Below the pieces are notes generated by a model. The model worked only from the letters and a program-made list of their open reading frames with translations, made no database searches and had not been told where the DNA came from. A stretch of 64,000 nt of DNA from Oscillibacter sp. (GTDB lineage Bacteria; Bacillota; Clostridia; Oscillospirales; Oscillospiraceae), in assembly GCA_022791875.1 (NCBI GenBank), contig JAAVZX010000048.1, positions 1 to 64,000 of the forward strand, read 5' to 3'. Position numbers and translations under genes: made by a program. Below are positions 1 through 6,195 of this stretch, one piece after another (positions within the stretch are counted from its first letter, which is position 1; every line of letters starts with the position of its first letter).

Positions 1-90
1 GAGATTGCGGACTACGGCATCTGCGGCGACCTCTTCAAGGTCACCCCACTCCTGACCGAAGCCATCCGTGCCGCCAAAGCCGCGAAATAA
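1..90 (+). CDS. etfA: Electron transfer flavoprotein alpha subunit, C-terminal end (partial)
   Basis: Only the last 29 codons are inside the window, in frame from base 1 to a TAA stop. The residues DYGICGDLFKVTPLLTEAI match the typical EtfA C-terminus (DYGIVGDLFxVxPxLTxxI), part of the FAD-binding domain. EtfA and EtfB carry electrons between acyl-CoA dehydrogenase-type enzymes and other acceptors. The short length limits certainty, but this tail is very characteristic of the family. A strong hairpin terminator follows directly. Confidence 0.75.
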   Translation, partial: EIADYGICGDLFKVTPLLTEAIRAAKAAK

Positions 91-110
91 CCCCCTCCAC
101 GCACCCAAAA

Positions 111-141
111 AGCGTGCCGCCCTCCCGGACGGCACGCTTTT
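111..141 (+). terminator. Intrinsic terminator after etfA
   Basis: Nine-base perfect stem (AGCGTGCCG at 111-119 with CGGCACGCT at 130-138) followed by a short T run. A run of A precedes it, so it could also act on the minus strand. Confidence 0.8.
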
Positions 142-243
142 CCATCACCAAACTGACCTTATAAAAAACGCAGGAATTGGCTATTTACGAAAGGCCAGAA
201 GCAGGCTATATTATGGTAAAGTCTTTCACTGGAGGTAACCGAC

Positions 244-804
244 ATGAAACAGAAATGGAGCACACAAAAAATGGTATACACCGCCGCACTGGCGGCGCTG
301 GTATGCGCGGTGACATTCTTCCGCTTCCCGCTGTTCGGCTCAAAGATCCACTTTGCCAACGCCATGTGCCTGCTGAGCGGCCTGCTGATGGGCCCCCTGG
401 CGGGCGGCCTGGCCGCGGGCCTGGGTTCAGTCCTGTACGACGCCCTCTTCGGCGGCTACGACCTGCTGAACTGCGCTATCACCTTCGTAACAAAATTCCT
501 GATGGCCTGGATCTGCGCCAAAATCGCCTTTTCCGGCGGCAAAGAGGCGTCCAGCCACAGCCGGAACACCCTCGCCTGCGTTGTCGGAGCCCTGTCCTAC
601 GTTGCAATGTACATGCTGAAAACGTTTATCTTCCAGATGTTCGTCTACGGCTACCCCATGGAGACAGCGGTAGTCACCATGGGCAGCAAGCTCCCCGCGT
701 CCCTCCTGAACGCGATAGCGGCCATGATTGCCGCCCCGATCCTCTACGCCGCCCTCATCCCGGCCCTCCGCCACGCGGGCCAGCTGGAGAAAATGCGCGC
801 TTGA
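244..804 (+). CDS. ECF transporter S component (substrate-binding membrane subunit)
   Basis: 186 aa, very hydrophobic, with about five to six predicted membrane segments. The pattern of an early TM helix, a segment rich in small residues (LLMGPLAGGLAAGLGSVLYD, about residues 45-65) and a later KxxMAW-type helix is that of S components of energy-coupling factor vitamin transporters. S components capture a vitamin or precursor and share the EcfA/A'/T module, which is not encoded nearby. The substrate cannot be read from the sequence. The start has a good GGAGGT ribosome site eight bases upstream. The gene converges with cas1; only about 45 bp separate the two stop codons. Confidence 0.75.
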   Translation: MKQKWSTQKMVYTAALAALVCAVTFFRFPLFGSKIHFANAMCLLSGLLMGPLAGGLAAGLGSVLYDALFGGYDLLNCAITFVTKFLMAWICAKIAFSGGKEASSHSRNTLACVVGALSYVAMYMLKTFIFQMFVYGYPMETAVVTMGSKLPASLLNAIAAMIAAPILYAALIPALRHAGQLEKMRA

Positions 805-818
805 CGATCCGCAGTCCA

Positions 819-832
819 ATTTCAATCCGCGC
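819..832 (-). CRISPR. Relict of a type I-C CRISPR repeat (3' half)
   Basis: On the minus strand, just after the cas1 stop, the sequence GCGCGGATTGAAAT appears. It matches the conserved 3' end of type I-C repeats (GTGCGTGGATTGAAAT in this locus) at all but one base. A complete locus would have cas2 and then the repeat-spacer array here. Instead the transporter gene begins 15 bp further on. I infer that cas2 and the array were deleted and left this stub; a chance match to the short motif cannot be excluded. Confidence 0.5.
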
Positions 833-849
833 TTCATATCCACAGAACT

Positions 850-1881
850 TCACTTCCACAAAAACGGTGGATAAGCGTCCAAATCCCCCCGGAGATACCG
901 CGCCAGCAGCAGCGCCTGCACATAGGGAATCATGCCCCACGGGAGCTTCTCACCCAGAAACGGATGGGTGAGGGCTTCCTTTTTCTTCTCCTGCCAGCTC
1001 TTCACAAAGGTCCTTTTGGCCTCATCGGTCATCAGAACCGCGCCGCTTTCCATATGCAGAAAATCATCGGCATTGACAACGCGGTTGTTGATCTGCGTCA
1101 GCACGAAACGGTCCGCCATACAGGGGCGAAGCTCCTCCATGAGATCCAGCGCCAGGGAGGTGCGGCCCGGCCGGTCCCGGTGGAGGAAGCCCACATAGGA
1201 GTCCAGGCCCACGCTCTCCAGAGCTGAGGCGCAGTCGTGGGCCAGGAGGCTGTAGGCAAAGGAGAGCAGGGCGTTGATGGGGTCCAGGGGCGGGCGGCGG
1301 TTCCGGCCCTGGAAGCGGAATGTCTCCCGGTTGTTGAGAATCATATCGTCCAGCACGCCGAAATACGCGCTGGCCCCCACCCCCTCCAGGCCCCGCAGGT
1401 GCTCCGGAGAAGTCTCTTCCCTGACCTGGGGCAGGAGCGCACGGATCTGCCGGGAGGCCCCGGAGAGCCGTTCCGCGTCCACCCGCAGGCCGTGATCCCG
1501 CCGCGTCCGCTCAATGCTCCACCGCGCGTTGTACAGCTTGCCGAAGATCATGCTCCGGCTGATCTGACAGCTCTGAACGGGGTCGTCCGCGGCGCGGTAC
1601 TGGGTCCGGCGCAGAAGGACATTCCCGGCGCTGCCGCCGCAGACGCGGGCCAGAAATTTTCCCCTCGGCGAGCAGAAGGCAAAGCCGATCTGCCGCTCCG
1701 CGCAGGCCCCCATCAGAGCCGGTGAGGCCCCCAGATAGGAGAACGTGACCACGTTCTGCAAGGTGTGCAGCGGATACCGTGCAGCGATCTGGCCCTCCCG
1801 CTTTGCCACAATATTTTCCCCGTCCAGAGTCAGATAGATGTCCTCTGACAGGATAAAAAGCGTATTCAACAGGCGTCTCAT
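850..1881 (-). CDS. cas1: CRISPR-associated endonuclease Cas1, type I-C
   Basis: 343 aa, the usual length for I-C Cas1. Cas1 is the integrase that inserts new spacers as a Cas1-Cas2 complex. The N-terminal beta domain starts MRRLLNTLFILSEDIYLTLD. The conserved catalytic Glu region (LEGVGASAYF) and the His-containing segment (SVGLDSYVGFLHRDRPGR) are present, and the protein ends in the family-typical AYPPFLWK. The start ATG overlaps the cas4 stop (ATGA), so the two are translationally coupled. No cas2 follows, so this Cas1 could not form a complete adaptation complex from this locus alone. Confidence 0.93.
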   Translation of the reverse strand: MRRLLNTLFILSEDIYLTLDGENIVAKREGQIAARYPLHTLQNVVTFSYLGASPALMGACAERQIGFAFCSPRGKFLARVCGGSAGNVLLRRTQYRAADDPVQSCQISRSMIFGKLYNARWSIERTRRDHGLRVDAERLSGASRQIRALLPQVREETSPEHLRGLEGVGASAYFGVLDDMILNNRETFRFQGRNRRPPLDPINALLSFAYSLLAHDCASALESVGLDSYVGFLHRDRPGRTSLALDLMEELRPCMADRFVLTQINNRVVNADDFLHMESGAVLMTDEAKRTFVKSWQEKKKEALTHPFLGEKLPWGMIPYVQALLLARYLRGDLDAYPPFLWK

Positions 1882-2540
1882 TGCAGGTCCTCCACGGCGT
1901 CCGCCAGGTAGTCCGAAGCCTTTTTGCCCCGCATCAGCTTCGGTACGCACAAATCCTTCAAAGAGCAGGCTTGGCAGCTCTTTGAGGTCTTCGCCTTCGG
2001 CGTATAGCGCCTCCGGTACAGCGCGTGCATCTCCGCGAGGCTGTCCCGGACCAGGCGGCGAAGCTCCTCCGTAAACGGGACAGCCAGCCGCCGGCGGGAC
2101 TCCCCATAGTACAACGCCCCCTCCGGAACGGTGCAGCAGAGCATCTCTTCCAGGCACATGGCCTGCCCGCAGAGCTGCAATTCGTCCGCCTGCCCCTCCT
2201 TGGGCCTGCCCCGCTTATACTCGATGGGATAGGGCCGCCAAAGGCCCTCCTGGCCCCGGAGGGACACCCCATCAGGGTCCCGGCGGAACTCCACCACGTC
2301 GCACTGACCGGAGACGCCCAGCTCCGCCGAGCGGATCGCCAGTCCGCGGACGGTCAGCACGCGGCCCCGGCTCTCCCGCAGGCCCTGATCGTGGGCGTTT
2401 TCGTGCATGAGGGCCCCGTCCACGGTGCGGTAATTTTCCGCCCACAGGTTTTCGATATGGATCAGGGCCCACTGGCGGCGGCAGAAGCAGAAGTGCTGAA
2501 GGCCCGACAGCTGGAGCCGGTCCTCTTCCGGAATGCTCAT
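1878..2540 (-). CDS. cas4: CRISPR-associated exonuclease Cas4, type I-C
   Basis: 220 aa RecB-like nuclease that trims prespacers and helps choose those with a correct PAM. An N-terminal CFCRRQWALIH cysteine pair and a C-terminal CQACSLKDLC cysteine cluster would hold a 4Fe-4S cluster. The nuclease QhxxY-type motif YPIEYKRGRPK is seen near residue 115. The start overlaps the cas7 stop by four bases and its own stop overlaps cas1, typical of one polycistronic unit. Confidence 0.93.
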   Translation of the reverse strand: MSIPEEDRLQLSGLQHFCFCRRQWALIHIENLWAENYRTVDGALMHENAHDQGLRESRGRVLTVRGLAIRSAELGVSGQCDVVEFRRDPDGVSLRGQEGLWRPYPIEYKRGRPKEGQADELQLCGQAMCLEEMLCCTVPEGALYYGESRRRLAVPFTEELRRLVRDSLAEMHALYRRRYTPKAKTSKSCQACSLKDLCVPKLMRGKKASDYLADAVEDLQ

Positions 2541-3433
2541 CCCATCCGCTTGCAGGTGACGCCGGCGGGAAGGCTGTCCTCGTCCACGGTCACGATGTAA
2601 TCCTGATAGGAGCGGGCCGGAGCATCGCTGTCCCCGTCCCGCCGCCGGACCTGGACGCTCTCAAACAGCTTCCACGCCGGAGCACAGCCCAGTTCGCTGT
2701 CGTGCCGGAAGACGATCAGCTCCCGCACCGCCATTTTCCCCCGGGAGGCGGAGCGGTCGTGCTCAAACATGTTAAGTATGGCCTCCCAGAGCAGGGCCAG
2801 ATCCTCATCGGAGAAGCCGGTGGTCTTCCGGGCCAGGTTGGCGGAGACGTAGCCCTCGCAGCGGTAGAGGCCGTAGGGGACGATGTACTTGCGGCCCATC
2901 TCGGTTCCCTTTCGCTCCGCGTCGGCCTCGGTGGTGATGGCCACGCGGGTGATGGTCACCTCCTGGGGGACGACGGGCTCTATGCTGTGGGCGAAGCCGA
3001 GCTGGACGGGGCCCCGGACCTGGCCGCAGTTCAGGGCGTTCTTGGCAAAGGTGGTCATCACCGCGCCGAAGGTGCGGATGTCGTAGAAGTTCTGGCACAT
3101 CCAGTCCCGGAGGCGCTTGTCCAGATCGGGGTCGGCCTTTTTCTTCTCCTTCACGTCCTTTTCCGTGACCCCCAGGGCGGTGAAGGAGTCCAGATCGCTG
3201 CGGTTCAGGGGCACGCCCTCCTTCACGTAGATCCGGAAGTTCTTGGCGTCCCCCTTCACCGTCTCCACGTAGTTGCGGATCTTGCGCTTGAGGCAGACGT
3301 CCGTGACCAGGCCCAGGCCGGTTTCCGGGTCCACGCGGGGCATATTGCCCGCGTCCGGGTCGCCGTTGGGGTTGCCGTTCTCCACGTCGAAGAGAATCAC
3401 GAATTCATAGCGGTTCTGAATCGGGTTACTCAT
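2537..3433 (-). CDS. cas7: Cascade backbone subunit Cas7 (Csd2), type I-C
   Basis: 298 aa. It opens with the family signature NRYEFVILFDVENGNPNGDPDAG, the glycine-rich start of the Cas7/Csd2 RRM fold. Several copies polymerise along the crRNA to form the surveillance complex backbone; each kinks out every sixth guide base, which matters for the guide-target match described at 6005-6021. The gene overlaps cas8c by eight bases upstream and cas4 downstream. Confidence 0.95.
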   Translation of the reverse strand: MSNPIQNRYEFVILFDVENGNPNGDPDAGNMPRVDPETGLGLVTDVCLKRKIRNYVETVKGDAKNFRIYVKEGVPLNRSDLDSFTALGVTEKDVKEKKKADPDLDKRLRDWMCQNFYDIRTFGAVMTTFAKNALNCGQVRGPVQLGFAHSIEPVVPQEVTITRVAITTEADAERKGTEMGRKYIVPYGLYRCEGYVSANLARKTTGFSDEDLALLWEAILNMFEHDRSASRGKMAVRELIVFRHDSELGCAPAWKLFESVQVRRRDGDSDAPARSYQDYIVTVDEDSLPAGVTCKRMG

Positions 3434-5168
3434 GATCAGCGTCCTCCTTTTTCTCGTATCGCTTCTGGGTCTGGTGGTAGTAGCCGAGCTGGAAGGAGCC
3501 CTGCCGGGGGAGGCTCAGCTGGGCGGGGAATTCCTCGGGCAGAAGAGCGGCCAGGGCGGCAATCTGCTTTTCGTAGTGGATGCGCAGCCCCGTGTCCAGT
3601 TTCCGCAGGTGCTTCTGGGAGAGGTTCAGCAGAACCGGGAAGATGTGGCTTGGCGTGGAAGAGGCGGCGTTGAAGTAGCGGTCCTTGACGGTGGTGTTGA
3701 TGCCGGGATTGGCGGCGGACTGGACCGCCTCCAGGACGGAGAAGAGCCGTCCCAGGGTGTAGGGAATGCTGGTGCTGTCAGGGTTCAGCGACACGGTCAA
3801 AACCTCCTTTGGAATGTCCTTGTGGGGGCGCTTGAGGTAGTATGCCTTGATAATAGCGGCCCGCCCGCGGGTGACTTCATGCTCCGCGCGGATTCGGAGC
3901 AGCGCGCCGTGGAGCAGCGTCGCGGGGTACGGCTCATTCATCAGCACGGCGCGGAGCACCGCGGCGGTCATGTTGGGAGAGGCCGATTTGTCCCTGGAAT
4001 TCGGGTTGACCGTCTCCCCCAACAGCCGCTTCGGCATCAGATTGACGGTCTTGTCATAGGAGGGCCGAACGATCTCCAGGCGGTCATAGTGGTCTTGTAC
4101 ATTTTTCAGAAAGGCCCCGTAGCTGTTCCGCAGGAAGAAGCGGACGGACAGCCGCGCGGCGTTGGGGGCGAGGCCCAGGATATAGAAGGGCCGCTCCGGG
4201 TCCAGGAGGGCCTCGTCGTATTCAACCGGATTCCCCTTCAGAAGCTGCTTTATCATGTCCCGTAGCTCCTGTTCGGTGTAGCTGCACGCCGCGCCGAAGG
4301 TAAAGGCTCCGAAGGCGTCCGGGAAGGCGGGGTCGCCGCCCTCCGCCCAGCAGACTACCGTGGTGTCCCCCATGAGGTAGACGTGCCGGCGGTCCGCCAG
4401 CAGGTGGTTGAGGGCCGAGGTATAGGCGAAAGCGGCGTATTTGCTGATGGGGGCGTTAAGGCTCTGTTCCTTTCCGTAGGAGCAGAAGGCGGGGGCGTTG
4501 AAGGACACCAGCGCCGCGCCGCTGGACTGAGCGCCCTGGACGCCCTTGATGGAGGGGTGAACCGCCTCCACGGAGCCCTCCTGCCCGGTGACCAGGCAGA
4601 CCATCCGGGGTCCATCGCCCTCGGCGCTGTAATGCGTCTGCCACGCCTGCCGGACGGCGGGGTCCATGTGTACGAAAGCGCCGTCGAAGCGGAACACCAG
4701 GTTGGCGTTCGCCATGATGCCGCTGAGATGGTCCTGGAGGGCGGGGTGCGCCTCCGCCGCCTCCGGGTCCCAGGTCCGGAAGAAGCGCAGAAGCGCCTGG
4801 GCGGAGGGGGATGCGAGGCCGCTTAAAAGCTGCTCATGCAGGGCCTTGCAGGCGGCAAAGCACGCCCTGGCCCGCGTCGGGTTCCCCTTTCCGTCGATGC
4901 CCAGGAGATAGGAGCTGTTGTCGCAGAGGAAATTGGGGGCAATTCCCACGGTGCGTTTGACCGGGGCGGGCAGTTCGATCAGGCGTGGGGTGAGGACCTC
5001 CTTGTCTCCCCGCTTTTTGCTTTCCTGGACGGACACGGCGCGGAGCAGCCGCCCCTCCCCGCCCAGCTCAAGGGCGTAGGAGACTTTTACCTGATTCCAG
5101 CCCGGAGGCGCAATCTGGTTCCGCGCGGCTAAATCCTCGTAATGCCGCACCAGTGCCTGTAAAATCAT
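3426..5168 (-). CDS. cas8c: Cascade large subunit Cas8c (Csd1), type I-C
   Basis: 580 aa, the expected size for Csd1. It starts MILQALVRHYEDLAARNQIAPPGW, the usual Csd1 N-terminus. This subunit reads the PAM and starts DNA unwinding; in I-C an internal start can also give the small subunit Cas11c, which I did not map. It overlaps cas5 by four bases upstream and cas7 downstream. Confidence 0.94.
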   Translation of the reverse strand: MILQALVRHYEDLAARNQIAPPGWNQVKVSYALELGGEGRLLRAVSVQESKKRGDKEVLTPRLIELPAPVKRTVGIAPNFLCDNSSYLLGIDGKGNPTRARACFAACKALHEQLLSGLASPSAQALLRFFRTWDPEAAEAHPALQDHLSGIMANANLVFRFDGAFVHMDPAVRQAWQTHYSAEGDGPRMVCLVTGQEGSVEAVHPSIKGVQGAQSSGAALVSFNAPAFCSYGKEQSLNAPISKYAAFAYTSALNHLLADRRHVYLMGDTTVVCWAEGGDPAFPDAFGAFTFGAACSYTEQELRDMIKQLLKGNPVEYDEALLDPERPFYILGLAPNAARLSVRFFLRNSYGAFLKNVQDHYDRLEIVRPSYDKTVNLMPKRLLGETVNPNSRDKSASPNMTAAVLRAVLMNEPYPATLLHGALLRIRAEHEVTRGRAAIIKAYYLKRPHKDIPKEVLTVSLNPDSTSIPYTLGRLFSVLEAVQSAANPGINTTVKDRYFNAASSTPSHIFPVLLNLSQKHLRKLDTGLRIHYEKQIAALAALLPEEFPAQLSLPRQGSFQLGYYHQTQKRYEKKEDADHE

Positions 5169-5830
5169 CCCCGCACCTCCCCGCTGTCCCGCGGCGGCAC
5201 GTGGAGCACGCCGTCCCGGAGCACCGCACGGAAAAACAGGGGGCGGATGTTCTCCGGGTCTGAGTAATCCATGTCGTAGAGCATATAGCCCAGGTCCCGC
5301 TCTCCCCGCAGTTCCTCAGGACAGGGCGGGATGTCCCGGCAGGGGGCGAAGTGGGCGGGGAACTCCCGGCAGCCCAGGTAGGGCTGGCTGTAGAACTGCC
5401 CCTTGGCGATGCGGCGGCTTACGATATCCTGGAATTTGCCGGGGTTGTCCCCCGCGCCGGCCCGCTCGGGCACGATCTCGAAATGGGCCTCGATGGCGTA
5501 CCGCACATTTTGCAGCAGCAGGGCGGCCCGCTGCTGGATGTCCTGGGAGGTAACCAGGTAAAGCTCCCCGTGTCCGCGCTCCATAGCCGCTCTGGCATTG
5601 CGGGCGGAGACAGTGGATTTGACCTCGTTGCGCCGGAGGCTGGCAAAGCGGATGGGGGCCAGGACGTGGATGCGGTCGACGATCCAGCGGATGCCCGGAT
5701 GCCAGTAGATGCTTTCAATCAGGCCCCGGGCGGCGGAGGGTGTCATAAGATCGTAGCTCACTCGCTCCACCTTCATCTCCGGGCGGTTGAAGGAGGCGTA
5801 CTCTCCCCATACCTCCATGCAGATGGGCAT
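5165..5830 (-). CDS. cas5: CRISPR-associated Cas5d (crRNA-processing subunit), type I-C
   Basis: 221 aa from the ATG at 5830, which has an AGGAG site eight bases upstream; longer in-frame extensions lack this support. In type I-C Cas5d replaces Cas6: it cuts the repeat at the base of its hairpin and stays bound to the 5' handle. The N-terminus (MPICMEVWGEYASFNRPEMKVERVSYDLMT...) and the SAARGLIESIYWHPGIRW segment are typical. It is the first gene of the cas5-8c-7-4-1 unit. Confidence 0.93.
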   Translation of the reverse strand: MPICMEVWGEYASFNRPEMKVERVSYDLMTPSAARGLIESIYWHPGIRWIVDRIHVLAPIRFASLRRNEVKSTVSARNARAAMERGHGELYLVTSQDIQQRAALLLQNVRYAIEAHFEIVPERAGAGDNPGKFQDIVSRRIAKGQFYSQPYLGCREFPAHFAPCRDIPPCPEELRGERDLGYMLYDMDYSDPENIRPLFFRAVLRDGVLHVPPRDSGEVRG

Positions 5831-5974
5831 GTGCTTCACTCCTTTCTTTCGGTTTGGTGGCTCCCGATTTTTTGTGCTCCCGCCCCCGGCCGGGGGGCGG
5901 AAACACAGGGGCTTTCCTTTATGGAGGAACATGAAGGTGAATCAGGATTTTGGCGGAAAGCCCTTCCATGTCAA

Positions 5975-6003
5975 AGTATAGCACTTATTGCGCCGAAAGT
6001 CAA
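5975..6003 (-). promoter_or_regulatory. Promoter of the cas5-cas8c-cas7-cas4-cas1 operon
   Basis: On the minus strand TTGACT (5998-6003) and TATACT (5975-5980) are separated by exactly 17 bp, a near-consensus sigma-A promoter pointing at cas5, whose start is about 140 bases downstream. It is separate from the transcription of cas3, which lies upstream. The sequence just upstream of the -35 box is the target of the nearby guide RNA. Confidence 0.75.
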
Positions 6004-6004
6004 T

Positions 6005-6024
6005 ACTCTTCTTCCATCTCTAAA
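6005..6024 (-). promoter_or_regulatory. Cascade operator: protospacer-like target of the locus' own guide RNA
   Basis: Reading the minus strand from 6021, the sequence is AGAGAtGGAAGaAGAGT. The guide starting at 6125 is AGAGAcGGAAGcAGAGT. Fifteen of 17 bases match, and the only mismatches fall at guide positions 6 and 12; position 18 mismatches as well. In type I Cascade every sixth guide base is flipped out and is not read, so this is an essentially perfect seed match for a Cascade target. The three bases in the PAM position are TTT (6022-6024), close to the I-C PAM TTC. A full-length footprint would cover the -35 box at 5998-6003. Confidence 0.8.
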
Positions 6025-6052
6025 GATGAAATATGCGGAACATATTTCCGCC

Positions 6053-6081
6053 TTGCAAACGGAAAAAGAGCGATGTATAAT
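6053..6081 (+). promoter_or_regulatory. Promoter of the CRISPR-like guide RNA
   Basis: TTGCAA (6053-6058), 17 bp spacer, TATAAT (6076-6081). The predicted start near 6088 is immediately before the pseudo-repeat hairpin. It diverges from the cas operon promoter. Confidence 0.75.
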
Positions 6082-6087
6082 CAAATT

Positions 6088-6195
6088 GCCGCATTTTACA
6101 GAGAAAAAGTGCGTGGATTGAAATAGAGACGGAAGCAGAGTTTAGGAAGCAGCGTCGGGGCAGGAGTGCAGACTCCCGCCCCGTCGGCTTTTTTA
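6088..6195 (+). ncRNA. CRISPR-repeat-like guide RNA (CreR/crlRNA type) predicted to repress the cas operon
   Basis: About 108 nt, with promoter and terminator of its own. Bases 6091-6112 fold into a 7-bp stem with an 8-nt loop, and the conserved I-C repeat end GTGCGTGGATTGAAAT (6109-6124) overlaps the stem's 3' arm, as in a true I-C repeat. The 5' half of the repeat has diverged, so this is a pseudo-repeat. The guide begins at 6125 and matches the cas promoter region (see 6005-6024). Established knowledge: CreA/CreR-type RNAs in type I systems use a degenerate repeat and a short partly matching spacer to direct Cascade to promoters without triggering Cas3 cleavage. The assignment here is inference from sequence. 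Confidence 0.75.
6153..6194 (+). terminator. Intrinsic terminator of the guide RNA
   Basis: A 15-bp stem with two mismatches (6153-6167 with 6172-6186, GCAG loop) and a T6 run at 6189-6194. The left arm starts GTCGGGGC and may also stand in for the 5' half of a second pseudo-repeat. On the opposite strand there is no T run after the stem, so it serves the plus-strand RNA. Its T run overlaps the cas3 stop codon. Confidence 0.8.

Noticed and set aside
755-940. Possible cas2 remnant after cas1
   Set aside because: The 61-aa minus ORF shows no Cas2 motif (no N-terminal YDI/YDV strand with Asp) and overlaps cas1 and the transporter in other frames.
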